From an uncultured Gemmatimonadales bacterium (GTDB lineage Bacteria; Gemmatimonadota; Gemmatimonadetes; Longimicrobiales; Gaopeijiaceae), in the NCBI GenBank assembly GCA_937919655.1, contig CALFPJ010000077.1, forward strand, positions 23,717 to 87,716: DNA of 64,000 nt. Reading direction: 5' to 3'. The notes beneath the pieces are model-generated. The model did no database searches. It saw nothing but the letters and a program-made list of their open reading frames with translations, and had not been told where the DNA came from. Positions 53,173-63,900 of the stretch are shown in pieces; positions within the stretch are counted from its first letter, which is position 1, and each line of letters begins with the position of its first letter. A program made the translations under genes and the position numbers.

Positions 53173-55782
53173 ATGGTTGTGGCCCCGCTCCTGGGGTTGT
53201 GCGCGGCGCCACTGACCGGGCAGACGCTCGCGGAGGCAGGCACGGCCACGCGAACAGCCGAGTACGAGACGGCCGAGGAGCTGTACCGCCAATTGTTGCG
53301 TGCGGACGCCACCTCCTGGCAGGCCCGAAAGGGGCTCGTTGAGCTGCTCGTGCTGACGGGGCAGTACGCATTGGCTGAGGAGCTGGCCCGCGAGGCGCCC
53401 GATGCTCTTCCGTTGGCGAACGCGCTCGGCGAGGTGCTCGTGCAGCGCGGGAAGTTGGACGACGCCGACGCCAGTTTTCGCCGCGCCATGGACGGGGGTG
53501 CACCTGATCGGCTGACCGCCGAGGTGAACCTGGGTGAACTGCTGTTCAATCGGGGCGACATCGATGGGGCGATGCAGCGCTTCGATCGCTTCATCGACAT
53601 TTACAACAACGCGGACGGCCAGCTACGGGCGCCGGACCTCGTAGCTGTCGGTCGTGCCGTTCGTTATTTGGGTCGTACGCAGTCAGCACTTTTCCAAGAC
53701 GCGCTGCGCGCATTCGATGAAGCGTCGACGTTTGACCCCGGGTTCGCCGCTGCCCGCGTGGGTGCTGGAGAACTCTTCCTGGAGAAGTACTCGAGTCCAG
53801 AGGCGAAGACGGAATTCGAAGGTGTTCTGAGTACAAATCCCAGACACCCGGGCGCGCTGTTGGGCATGGCGAAGGCACTCAGTTTCGACGGCACCGCAGA
53901 GGCCGGCAGCTTCCTCATCCGACTGCTGGAGGTGAACCCCAACCACGTCGAAGCGCGGTCGATTCTGGCCATGCAACACCTCACCCGGGAGAACACCGCT
54001 GAGGCTCGCGTCCAAGCCGAGCTCGCGCTGGAGGTGAACCCCAACTCTCTGGTTGCACTCACCGCCCTGGCAGGCGCACACCTTCATTCCGGAGAGCTGG
54101 CGGACTTCCGGCGCGTGCGCGCCCACGCACTGTCTATTAACCCGAGATATGCCGGGCTCGATACTGAACTCTCCGAACTGGCCGTGCAGACCCGGCGCTA
54201 CGCGGAGGCGGTCGCACGCGCCCAAGCTGCGGTCAGCTTGGACGAAGCAGCGTGGGAAGCCTGGGGCCTGCTCGGCATGAACCAACTTCGCATTGGTCTG
54301 ATCGACGAAGGGCGCGCGAATCTGGAAACGGCCTCCGGGGGCGACCCCTTCAACCCTTGGTTCAAGAACAGCCTCGACCTGCTCGACACGTTCGACCGGT
54401 TCGAGATCGTCGCTACCGATCACTTCGAGCTTTTCCTTCACGGAACGGAAGCCGATCTGCTCGCGACCTACCTCGCCCCGATTGCTGAAGAGGCATACGA
54501 CTCTTTGTCTCGGCGTTACGGCGTCGAGCCGTCGCTACCGGTGAGGGCTGAGTTCTACCCAAGCCACGCGGACTTCTCGGTGCGTACATTGGGCGAAGCC
54601 GGACTCGGTGCGTTGGGTGTGAGCTTCGGCTCCGTGCTCGTGATGGACTCACCCGGTGCGCGCGAGTTGGGGGACTACAACTGGGCGTCGGTCTTCTGGC
54701 ACGAGCTGTCGCACACGTTCCACCTCGCCATGACCGACAACCGCGTGCCGCGGTGGTTCTCCGAAGGGCTCGCGGTGCACGAACAACGCAAGGGTCGTGC
54801 GGGCTGGGGACATCAGCCGAGCATCGGCTTCTTGCAAGCACTCCGGGACGGGGAGATCAAGAAGGTTAGCGAGCTCAACGACGGCTTCATGAGACCCGAC
54901 TTCCCGCAACAAGTCATCTTCTCGTATTACGAGGCCTCGTTGGTCTTCCAGGTCATCGAAGATCGCTACGGGTTCTCCGCGATCCGTGCAATGCTGGACG
55001 GATACCGGGAGGGCCGGACGACCGCGGAGCTGTTCGAGTCCGTGCTGGGCTGCCCCTTGTCAGACTTCGACGACGACTTCGACAGCTACCTACACGACCG
55101 CTTCCGCAGCCCGCTTCAGGGACTCGCGGAATTCGGAGAGCCGCTCCCGGCGGGGGCTGACCTCGATGCACTCGAGGCCTTCGTCCGCTCACATCCCGGC
55201 GACCTAATCGCCCGCATTCGGTTGGGTGCGACACTCATCGGGGAGGAGCGTTTTGCGGACGCGAAGCTCCACCTAGGTGAGGCGCTGCGGATCTTCCCGG
55301 AGTACGGCGGACCCGACAGCCCGTATTGGCATTTGGCCCAGATCCACCGTGCGGAGGGCGAGACAGAACAAGCCGTCACGGCACTGGCGAGGCTCAACGA
55401 ATTGTCTGAGTCCAACTACCGAGCGCTCGTACTGCAGGCGGATCTACTCGAGGAGTTGGGGCGACCAGAGGAGGAGGCGGCGGTCCTGGGCAAAGCGGTC
55501 CTCGTGTGGCCTTATGAAATCGCGCTGCACACTCGGCTGGCGGAGCTACGCGCGGCCGTGGGGGCCTTCAGTGGCGCCGCTCAGGAGCGTGCGGCGGTCG
55601 TGGCCCTGAAGCCTACGGACATGGCCGATGCCTACTACCAACTGGCCTTGGCGCACAAGGACGCAGACGATCCCGCGGCGGCACGCCGCGCCGTACTGAG
55701 GGCTCTCAGTATCGCACCAAACTACGAAGCGGCCCTGGAGCTCTTGCTCCTGCTGCGCGGGGGGACGGAGGGGCACCCATGA
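53173..55782 (+). CDS. TPR-repeat gluzincin-type metallopeptidase
   Basis: 869 residues from ATG 53173. TPR-like repeats cover about 30-400 and again about 660-860. Between them a peptidase-MA-type domain contains the zinc motif HELSH (VFWHELSHTFHLA) and, 20 residues on, EGLAVHEQ whose Glu is the third ligand. The signal peptide would be stronger with start CTG 53137 (RARGLLPALAVMVVAPLLGL), whose CTGA overlaps the preceding stop as elsewhere in this operon. The protein is predicted to be periplasmic. It may process or tether partners in the MoxR-VWA complex. The stop overlaps the second DUF4159 as ATGA. Confidence 0.82.
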   Translation: MVVAPLLGLCAAPLTGQTLAEAGTATRTAEYETAEELYRQLLRADATSWQARKGLVELLVLTGQYALAEELAREAPDALPLANALGEVLVQRGKLDDADASFRRAMDGGAPDRLTAEVNLGELLFNRGDIDGAMQRFDRFIDIYNNADGQLRAPDLVAVGRAVRYLGRTQSALFQDALRAFDEASTFDPGFAAARVGAGELFLEKYSSPEAKTEFEGVLSTNPRHPGALLGMAKALSFDGTAEAGSFLIRLLEVNPNHVEARSILAMQHLTRENTAEARVQAELALEVNPNSLVALTALAGAHLHSGELADFRRVRAHALSINPRYAGLDTELSELAVQTRRYAEAVARAQAAVSLDEAAWEAWGLLGMNQLRIGLIDEGRANLETASGGDPFNPWFKNSLDLLDTFDRFEIVATDHFELFLHGTEADLLATYLAPIAEEAYDSLSRRYGVEPSLPVRAEFYPSHADFSVRTLGEAGLGALGVSFGSVLVMDSPGARELGDYNWASVFWHELSHTFHLAMTDNRVPRWFSEGLAVHEQRKGRAGWGHQPSIGFLQALRDGEIKKVSELNDGFMRPDFPQQVIFSYYEASLVFQVIEDRYGFSAIRAMLDGYREGRTTAELFESVLGCPLSDFDDDFDSYLHDRFRSPLQGLAEFGEPLPAGADLDALEAFVRSHPGDLIARIRLGATLIGEERFADAKLHLGEALRIFPEYGGPDSPYWHLAQIHRAEGETEQAVTALARLNELSESNYRALVLQADLLEELGRPEEEAAVLGKAVLVWPYEIALHTRLAELRAAVGAFSGAAQERAAVVALKPTDMADAYYQLALAHKDADDPAAARRAVLRALSIAPNYEAALELLLLLRGGTEGHP

Positions 55783-56660
55783 ACGCACGTCTTCTTCGGG
55801 CAACAACCCTCCTCGTTGGCACCCTAGCGGCTGGCTACGTCGGCTACACTCGCCCGGACGCGGCGTCGACGACCCTGGACGCGGGCATGATCTTGGGGGC
55901 GAGCGAGGCCGTGGCGACCGCAGGCCCCTCCGGCGCACGGGTGGTGGCCCCACGACCCTCAGCGGCCCAGCAGTCCTACGCCGACATCAACGCCCCGTAC
56001 GACGCCAAATACCATTTCGTGCGCATCCGTTACGATGTTGGGGGAGGCGGCTTCGGCCGGCGACGTGGGGGGCGCGAACCCGCATGGGCCCACGACTATC
56101 CCCGCGCCGAACACAACTTCCTCAAGATCATCGACGAGACGACCTACGTCGTGCCACAGACGGAAGGCTCGAACGTTCTCACGCTCGACGACCCTGAACT
56201 GTTTAAATACCCGATCGCCTACATCGTGGAAGTAGGGAGTTGGAATCCGACCGACGAAGAAGTCGCCTCATTAGGCGAGTACTTGCTGAAGGGTGGCTTC
56301 CTCATCGTCGACGACACGCGTAATGAACGTGGCAACGAGTGGGCCAACTTCGCGTACCACATGGAGCGGGCACTCCCGGGACTCGCTCTCGTACCGCTGG
56401 ATCACGGGCACGACATCTTCGACTCGTTCTTCGAGGTCAATCCGGCGGCAGTGATCCCTCCGTATGGCCGGTACCCAGCCGAGTACTTTGCGATTTTCGA
56501 GGACAACGACCCCGACAAGCGTATGCTGGTGCTGTTCAACTTCAACAACGACATCGCGGAGTATTGGGAATACAGCGACATGGGGTACTTCCCCATCGAA
56601 CTATCCAACGAAGCATACAAGCTGGGCGTCAACTATATCGTGTACGCGCTGACGCACTAG
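55779..56660 (+). CDS. DUF4159 protein, copy 2
   Basis: 293 residues, ATG 55779 overlapping the previous stop. An N-terminal hydrophobic segment (LLRATTLLVGTLAAGYVGY) acts as a signal anchor without a lipobox Cys. DUF4159 hallmarks follow, parallel to copy 1: FVRIRYDVGGGGFGRRRGGR, LDDPELFKYPIAYIVEVGSW, KGGFLIVDDTRNERGNEW, VIPPYGRYPAEYFAIF and YKLGVNYIVYALTH. The two copies differ in anchor type and in the region after GRR, so they are paralogues with perhaps different partners. Confidence 0.88.
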   Translation: MNARLLRATTLLVGTLAAGYVGYTRPDAASTTLDAGMILGASEAVATAGPSGARVVAPRPSAAQQSYADINAPYDAKYHFVRIRYDVGGGGFGRRRGGREPAWAHDYPRAEHNFLKIIDETTYVVPQTEGSNVLTLDDPELFKYPIAYIVEVGSWNPTDEEVASLGEYLLKGGFLIVDDTRNERGNEWANFAYHMERALPGLALVPLDHGHDIFDSFFEVNPAAVIPPYGRYPAEYFAIFEDNDPDKRMLVLFNFNNDIAEYWEYSDMGYFPIELSNEAYKLGVNYIVYALTH

Positions 56661-56740
56661 AACCTCCCGGGCGGTACGCCCGGCACCGATAGACTCGACG
56701 ACAACCAGGCGCGACGCGCCATCAGAAAACGGAGAACAAC

Positions 56741-57778
56741 TTGGCGGACGCGATCGGAACCGTTGCCCTGGACAGCCCTGACGACATAGCACTCGCGGAC
56801 AAGATGAAGCACGGCCGCCAGCAGATTATCAGCGAGTTGCGAAAGCTGATCGTCGGGCAGGAGAACGTCATTGAGGAGGTTTTGCTCACCTTGTTTGTGG
56901 GTGGTAACAGCCTGCTCATGGGCGTGCCTGGCCTGGCGAAGACCCTGCTCATCCACACCATGGCCCAAGTGGTGGATCTCAATTTCTCTCGCATCCAATT
57001 CACGCCGGACCTGATGCCCTCTGACATCACGGGCACTGACATTATTCAAGAAGACGCGGTGACCGGGCGTCGCGAGATGGTATTCGCGCCGGGGCCGGTG
57101 TTCGCAAACATCGTGCTCGCGGACGAAATCAACCGCACGCCGCCAAAGACGCAGGCAGCGCTCCTGGAGGCCATGCAGGAGCACAGGGTCACCGTTCAGG
57201 GCCGGACCTACACCCTAGAGGAACCCTTCTACGTGTTCGCGACGCAGAACCCGATCGAACTGGAGGGCACGTATCCCCTGCCTGAGGCGCAACTCGACCG
57301 CTTCATGTTTGAGATCGTCATCGAGCACCTCTCCCAAGAGGAAGAGATGGACGTGGTTCGCAGCACCACCGGCATTTTGAAACCAGAGTTCAGTCACGCT
57401 GTCACCGGGCCGGATCTCGTGGCGTTCCAGGAGTTGGTACGTCGGGTGCCGGTGTCCGAGTCGGTACTCCGTTACGCCGTCGACCTCGTCCGGGCGAGTC
57501 GCCCGAATCCCAACGGGAAGGCGCTCGACTTCGTGCAGAAGTGGATCTCTTACGGCGCCTCGGTGCGAGCCGCCCAATATCTGGTGCTGGGCTCGAAGGC
57601 GCGCGCGCTGACCCAGGGCCGTTACCACGTGTCGTTCGACGATATCAAATCACTCGCGCACCCGGTCCTGCGGCACCGCATCCTGACCAATTTTCACGCC
57701 GAATCCGAGGGGCGCACTTCGGGCGAGCTCATCGACATGTTGTTGGAAGCTGTCCCTGTGCCTTCGTCCGGACTCTAG
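56741..57778 (+). CDS. moxR: MoxR-family AAA+ ATPase
   Basis: 345 residues from TTG 56741, with GGAG 8 bases upstream. AAA+ motifs: Walker A LLMGVPGLAKTLL, Walker B and following IVLADEINRTPPKTQAALLEAMQE, sensor 1 ATQNPIELEGTYPLPEAQLD and the RF finger after it. The MoxR group lacks unfoldase partners and works as a chaperone for VWA-domain proteins and metal-cofactor insertion. Here it is followed 9 bp later by a DUF58 gene and then a BatA-type VWA gene, the usual order for this family. Confidence 0.95.
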   Translation: MADAIGTVALDSPDDIALADKMKHGRQQIISELRKLIVGQENVIEEVLLTLFVGGNSLLMGVPGLAKTLLIHTMAQVVDLNFSRIQFTPDLMPSDITGTDIIQEDAVTGRREMVFAPGPVFANIVLADEINRTPPKTQAALLEAMQEHRVTVQGRTYTLEEPFYVFATQNPIELEGTYPLPEAQLDRFMFEIVIEHLSQEEEMDVVRSTTGILKPEFSHAVTGPDLVAFQELVRRVPVSESVLRYAVDLVRASRPNPNGKALDFVQKWISYGASVRAAQYLVLGSKARALTQGRYHVSFDDIKSLAHPVLRHRILTNFHAESEGRTSGELIDMLLEAVPVPSSGL

Positions 57779-57787
57779 GCGACCCTC

Positions 57788-58711
57788 GTGCCCCCGAACA
57801 CCCGGATATCCTCGGCGGCTAACGGAGCCCGGCTTCTGGATCCTGCGGTTCTGGCCCGGATCAGCAACCTGGAGCTTCTGGCCCGTACCGTCGTAGACGG
57901 CTTCCTGACAGGACTCCACCGGTCGCCGTTCCTCGGGTTCAGCACCGACTTCGCAGAGCACAGGCCGTATATGCCGGGCGACGACATCCGGCGCATCGAC
58001 TGGAGGCTCTTCGCCCGCTCCGACCGGCACTATATCAAGCTCTTTGAGGCCGAAACCAACGCCAACTTCGCGGTGCTGTTGGACGTTTCAGCCTCCATGA
58101 ATTACACGAGCCACTCGGTCACCAAGCTCGACTACGCGAAATATTTGTCCGCTTGTTTGGCATTCTTTTCGAATCGCCAACGGGACCGCGTGGGTCTGGT
58201 CACCTTCGACCACGACATCGTCGAGTATGTACCCCCGTCCATGAAACACTTTGACACGGTGCTGCATGTTCTGGACCGAGCAGAGGCCGGGCGAGCCGGT
58301 AGCCTCGCTGAACCGTTCCTGAAGGTCACAGAACTCTTAAGGCGCAAAGGCGTCCTGGTCGTCATCTCCGACTTCTACGAGGAGCCCGACGCCATCTTGA
58401 GCGCCATTGGGCCGCTGCGGGCACGCGGACACGACGTGATTGTCTTTCACATTCTGGATCCGGCGGAGTTGGGCTTCCTCTTCGAAGAGGCGTCCGGCTT
58501 CGAAGATTTGGAAACCGGAGAGCAGATCCCGGTCATTCCGGCGCGACTGAAGGACGAGTACCTCCGGCTGGTTGGGGAGCACCTGGCAGAGGTCGAAAAG
58601 CGATTCAAACAGAACCGCATCGACTACCAGTTATTGGACACGTCGCAGCCGCTCGACATGGCGCTCTTCCAGTACCTCCTCGCCCGTGAACGGTTGAGCC
58701 GCAAACGATGA
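57788..58711 (+). CDS. DUF58 VWA-like protein
   Basis: 307 residues from GTG 57788. The DUF58 signature RSPFLGFSTDFAEHRPYMPG, then DIRRIDWRLFARSDRHYIKL, precedes a VWA-like domain with LLDVSASMNYTS (DxSxS) and VLVVISDFYEEPDAI. No signal peptide or membrane helix, so it is cytoplasmic and could be the direct client of MoxR. The stop overlaps the next gene as ATGA. Confidence 0.92.
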   Translation: MPPNTRISSAANGARLLDPAVLARISNLELLARTVVDGFLTGLHRSPFLGFSTDFAEHRPYMPGDDIRRIDWRLFARSDRHYIKLFEAETNANFAVLLDVSASMNYTSHSVTKLDYAKYLSACLAFFSNRQRDRVGLVTFDHDIVEYVPPSMKHFDTVLHVLDRAEAGRAGSLAEPFLKVTELLRRKGVLVVISDFYEEPDAILSAIGPLRARGHDVIVFHILDPAELGFLFEEASGFEDLETGEQIPVIPARLKDEYLRLVGEHLAEVEKRFKQNRIDYQLLDTSQPLDMALFQYLLARERLSRKR

Positions 58712-60831
58712 GTCTCGCGCTCCTTGTCCCGCTCTTCCTCCTGGGTGTTGCAGGGGTCGCGATTCCGATCGTGGTCCACCTCACGCGCAAACAGCGGCGC
58801 AACGTCGTGGCATTCCCCTCGCTGATGTTCCTGCAGAAGATCCCGTATCAGGAGCAGAGGCGTCGGCGCATTCAACACTGGTTCCTGCTCTCTTTGCGGG
58901 CGCTGGCGCTCAGTCTCGTGGCTTTCGCGTTCGCGCGCCCCTTCGTCGACCAGAGTTCCCTCGGCCTCGGCGCTTCGACCGGGCCTCGCGAGGTCGTCGT
59001 ACTCCTAGACCAGTCGTACAGCATGCAGATCGGGGACCAGTTCGAGCGAGCGCTCGACGAGGCCCGATCCGTGTTCGACAACCTCGGCCCGCTTGATCGC
59101 GCCAGCCTCGTCACCTTCGGCCAAGGCGCCCGGGTGGTTGCCCGTTCGACGTCCGACAGGCTCCGGCTGCGGGCCGCCGTCGACACCCTGAGTGTGGGTT
59201 CTTCCGTGACGCGATATGGGCCGGCACTCAAGGTCGCCCAGACCATCATCGAAGAGTCGGACCTGCCCATGGGTGAGGTCTTCCTGCTCACCGACTTCCA
59301 GAAAAACGGCTGGACAGGCGACGAGGGTGTCAGCCTGCCCGCTGGGTCGAAGGTCACGCCCGTTTCCTTGGGGGAGCAGGCCCCGATAGACAACCTGGAG
59401 GTGACCGACGTGTCGCTGGCACGTCAGTCCGTGCGGGGGCGCGAACGCGTGGTCCCGACCGCTCGCCTGGCCAGGAGAGGAGGCGAGGCAGCCAAGGAAG
59501 TCATGGTGGCGCTCGAGTTGGATGGTCAGGAGATCCAGACTCGGTCGGTCACCATCCAGCCGAACGGCGCGGCGGCGGTCACCTTCCAGCCGTTCACGCT
59601 TTCTCAGCCGCACACCCGCGGTACGGTGCGAGTCCCGTCGGATGACCTGTCGTCGGACGACGTACGGCACTTCGTGGTATCCCCAGGGACGGCGTTGTCG
59701 CTCCTGATCGTCGAAGGCACCCGGACCGGAAGCGACGCCAGTCTGTATCTGCGTCGAGCGCTGGAGATCTCAGAGGACGGTCGCTTTGTCGTGAGATTTC
59801 GTCGGTCCAATGGCATCCGCCCACAAGACCTCGATGGCATCGACGGCGTGATCCTCAACGACGTGAGCATCGACGGGGCCTCCGCAGAGCGGCTGCGCAC
59901 CTTCGTAGACCAAGACGGTGGCGTCCTCATAGCGCTTGGAGAAAACGGTGGCTGGCCCGAGTCTGCAGCCAACTTGTTGCCTGGCACAATCGGCTCTATC
60001 CAGGACCGGCAGCAAAGTCGCGGAAGTCGGCTCGGTTTTCTTGAGTACGACCATCCTATTTTTGAGGCATTCTCAGGCCCTCGCAGCGGCGACTTCACCG
60101 GTGCCCGCTTCCACCGGGCTCGCGGTTTCTCTCTGGGCGACTCAGCCACAGTTCTCGCCCGGTTTGATGATGGCTCCATCGCTTTCGCAGAAAAGCGCCA
60201 CGGGCGCGGGGCCGTTTTGGTGTGGACGTCCACCCTCGATGCATTCTGGAATGACCTCTCCCTGCAGCCCGTGTATCTCCCTTTTGTGCACCGGGTGTCT
60301 GAATACGTCGGAGGGCGCTCGGACGCCCTCCCCTGGTTCAACGTCGGACAGGTGATCGATCTCGCGGATCCGGACGCACTCGAAACCGCGGGGCTCATCT
60401 CTACAGAGGCCGCTGGCCTCTCGGATGGACTCGACCAAGTCGCGCTGACGCCCTCCGGCGAGTCGATCACGCTTCCGGCGGGTGAGGGGCCAAGGTATCT
60501 CGCGCTAGATGAATCCGGGTTCTACACGGTGCGCCCTCCAGGGTCAGAGCCCGAACGCCCGTTCGTGATCGCAGTGAATGTCGAGTTGGAAGAGTCCGAT
60601 CTGGCACGCCTGGACCCCGAGGAGCTCATTGCACAGATCACCGGACCGAGCATCGGCCCTCAAGCTGGGCCAGGCTTCACAGACGGGACGGATCTGCGCC
60701 GTGAAGACCAAGAGCGGCGGCAATCACTATGGCGCTGGATTTTGGTGGCCGCGTTCGCGCTGTTGGTGACCGAGACTCTGTTGTCGAACTGGGCGTCGCG
60801 TCGCGGATCTACTGGAGTCGCGGCAGGTTGA
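58708..60831 (+). CDS. BatA-type membrane protein with VWA domain
   Basis: 707 residues. The N terminus is a BatA domain: hydrophobic hairpin LALLVPLFLLGVAGVAIPIV, then LTRKQRRNVVAFPSLMFLQK, then a second helix LSLRALALSLVAFAFARPFV. A VWA domain with VVLLDQSYSMQIGD (DxSxS) and VFLLTDFQKNGW follows. A large extracytoplasmic part ends with a helix (WILVAAFALLVTETLLSNW) near the C terminus. With two or three membrane passes, it would hold its VWA domain on the outer face. Such proteins stand next to MoxR and DUF58 in Bat-like operons. Confidence 0.88.
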   Translation: MSLALLVPLFLLGVAGVAIPIVVHLTRKQRRNVVAFPSLMFLQKIPYQEQRRRRIQHWFLLSLRALALSLVAFAFARPFVDQSSLGLGASTGPREVVVLLDQSYSMQIGDQFERALDEARSVFDNLGPLDRASLVTFGQGARVVARSTSDRLRLRAAVDTLSVGSSVTRYGPALKVAQTIIEESDLPMGEVFLLTDFQKNGWTGDEGVSLPAGSKVTPVSLGEQAPIDNLEVTDVSLARQSVRGRERVVPTARLARRGGEAAKEVMVALELDGQEIQTRSVTIQPNGAAAVTFQPFTLSQPHTRGTVRVPSDDLSSDDVRHFVVSPGTALSLLIVEGTRTGSDASLYLRRALEISEDGRFVVRFRRSNGIRPQDLDGIDGVILNDVSIDGASAERLRTFVDQDGGVLIALGENGGWPESAANLLPGTIGSIQDRQQSRGSRLGFLEYDHPIFEAFSGPRSGDFTGARFHRARGFSLGDSATVLARFDDGSIAFAEKRHGRGAVLVWTSTLDAFWNDLSLQPVYLPFVHRVSEYVGGRSDALPWFNVGQVIDLADPDALETAGLISTEAAGLSDGLDQVALTPSGESITLPAGEGPRYLALDESGFYTVRPPGSEPERPFVIAVNVELEESDLARLDPEELIAQITGPSIGPQAGPGFTDGTDLRREDQERRQSLWRWILVAAFALLVTETLLSNWASRRGSTGVAAG

Positions 60832-60941
60832 AAAGTGTCATAGGCCGCGGGATGGAGTACAAAGTGCGAGGTGTGGGAACGTGTGTGGTGAGGGGGCTGC
60901 AGGCCCCGTAGCTTGGGAAGAGACACCGAAGGAGTAGTGTG

Positions 60942-63900
60942 ATGAGGGATTCAGATAAGAGAGTTGAGCAGCGACGGCTTCTTGCGGTCATCAGCGGAGT
61001 CCGGTGGCGGTGGCGCGCTCGCCTGGTCTTGAGCGGGCTCACCTGGATCGGTGCTCTTACGGGAGCCGTGCTGTTTCTCTCGGCCTTTGGCCTGGAGCAG
61101 ATGCGGTTCTCGGCCGGGGCGGTGGTTTGGTTGAGGACCCTGACCTGGGGGACCCTTACGCTGTCCATCTACTGGTTCCTCGTGCGCCCTCTGATGCGCC
61201 GAGTCAGTGACGAAAAAATCGCCCTTTACCTCGAAGAACAGGAGCCGTCTCTCGAGCACGCAGTCGTGAGCGCCCTCGCCGCCGAAGACAGTGCCTCGGT
61301 TACCCTAGGAGAGGGACTGGTTCAGAGCGCGCTCGAACGCGCAAAGAACATTGAATACGGACGGCGTGTGGAGCAGTCTGCCCTCTACCGCTTCGGCGGC
61401 ACGCTGACTGGCGTGGCGGTCGCGGGGATCTTGTTGGTGATGCTGGGACCGGCGCACTTCAAGTTTGGGCTCTCTGCCCTACTACTACCGACGCGCGACG
61501 CTGCTGCGGTCAATCCGTACGCCGTGACGGTGCTGCCCGGTGACACGACGATCGCACGCGGGACTGACCAGGTCGTCACCGCATCCCTGAGGGGCTTCGA
61601 AGCAGGAGACGTGTCGATCTTCACGCGCTCCGGCGCGGATCAAAACTTTCAGCGACTCAGCATGCTCGCCGATGATCAAGGTGGCTTTGAGGTCATGCTT
61701 CTCGGGGTGGACGATCGCACCGAGTACTTCGTTGAAGCGACAGGTGTCCGCTCACCCACGTACTCGATCGATGTTGCCGACCTGCCGTACGTCGATCAAT
61801 TGGACCTCACGTACTTCTTCCCGTCCTACACTGGACTCGAATCGCGCACGCGAGAAGACGGCGGTGACATTGCGGCCCTGCCCGGCACCGTCGTGGAGGT
61901 CCGGGTCACTCCGACCATGATGACACCCGGCGGCCAGCTCGTCTTGGACGGAATACCCGCAGACGCGCTCACACTCCAGGACGACGGCACGTTGGTGGCA
62001 CGCCTCACCGTGCAGGAGCCCGGTTTCTACTCGGTCGACCTGGCGCGGGCGAATGGCGCGTTCGTTACGGCATCGCCAGAGTTCACCATCGATGTGCTTG
62101 AAGACCATCAGCCGTCCATCCAGTTCACGACACCTGGAAGGGACGTGCCAGCGTCACCCATCGAAGAGGTCTACCTCGAGGTACGCGCGACAGACGATTA
62201 CGGAATCGGTGACGTCCGCATTGTCTATTCGGTCAACGGAGGCGAAGAGGACACGGTTTCTGTCTTCCGGAACTCGGGAGCGCCGCTCCCTGAAGTGTCG
62301 ACCGGGCATACGCTCTTCTTGGAGGAGTGGTCGCTTGAGTCGGGTGACTTGGTGTCGTACTACGCGCTGACCCGCGACAACAGGAGGTCTTCAAAGACCG
62401 TCGCGAGCGACATGTTCTTCCTCAACATCCGTCCCTTCGATGTCACCTTCCGCCAAGGAGAACAGCAAGGCGGCGGCGGTGGAGAGGGCGGCGTTGGTGG
62501 CGAACCCGAGACTGCGCTCTCCGAACTTCAACGTCAGGTTATCTCCGCCACGTTCAACTTGATTCGACAGCGGGACAGCTACGCAGCGAGTGAGTTCAGC
62601 GAGAACGTCGTGTCGGTTTCGTTGGCGCAGGGCCGCCTCAAGGAACAGGTCGGTACGCTCCTCGAGCGGATGCAGAATCGAGGGCTCACCGAGACGGACC
62701 CGGGCTTCAGAGATGTGGCGGCGATCCTTCCGAAAGCCATCGAAGCGATGGATTTGGCCCAGACGGACCTGAGCGCGGAAGAACTCAGAGAAGCGCTCTC
62801 CGACGAACAGACGGCCCTACGGTATTTGCAGCAGGCCGAGGAGACGTACGAGATATACGTCACCCAGCAGGAGCAGCAGGGCGGCGACGGCAGCAGCAAG
62901 GCCGCGGCCGAGGATCTCGCAGACCTGTTCGAGCTGGAGCTCGACAAGCTTAAGAACCAGTACGAGACCGTGCGCCGAGGGGAACAGCAGCAGTCCGACA
63001 ATCAGGTCGATGAGCTGATGGAGGAGCTGCAAGAGCTCGCGCGCCGGCAGGAGCAGGAAGCCGAGCGTCAGCGGCGACGGGCCCAGCAAGGTCAGTCGGG
63101 TTCTTCATCGAGCGGAGCACAGTCGCAGCGGGAGCTGGCGGACCAAACGGAAGAAGCCGCCCGCCAGCTGCAGCGGCTCGCGCGGGAGAACAACGATCAG
63201 GGGCTCGAGGAGACTGCCCGGCAACTGCAGCAAGCGGCCGAAGCCATGCGACAGTCCGCCGCACAGGGCGGAGCGTCGGGGACGAGCGAGGCCAACTCGG
63301 CCTTGCGTCGCCTGCAGGACGCCCGGCGACAGCTCGAGGAGGCCCGCTCCGAACGCGCCCAGCGCGACGCCCAAGCAGCCCTGGAACAAGTCGACGAGTT
63401 GCAGCGCCAGCAGCGGGATGTGCAGCGCCGTGTTCGCGAGCTTCCGGCCACTGGTCAAGAGCGCTCAGAAACCATCGACCAGCTTCGTGAACGGAAGGAC
63501 CAAATGACTGCGGCGGTTGCCGACCTCGAGCGTGAGTTGGATGAGTCCGCTGCCGGAAGCCGAGCCGACAACCCGGAGGCCGCTAGGGCCCTTCAAGAGG
63601 CCGCGGCTCAGATCCGGGAGTCAAAGCTCAAGGAGAAACTGCAATACTCACGTGGGACCATCGAGCAGTGGGACCCTGAGTCCGCCGTCACCCTCGAGCT
63701 GAATATCGAATCAGATCTGCAAGCCCTACGAGACCAACTGGAGCGAGCCGCGAACGCGTCGAGTCAAAGAGAGACGAATCCCTTGGAGGATGCCCTCGAA
63801 AATGCGCGCGACCTCGTACGCAGCATGGAGGCCATGGATCGCCGCCTGAACGAGGCGCAGCAGGGGCAGGGAGAGCAAGGACAGAGTCAGCAAGGACAGG

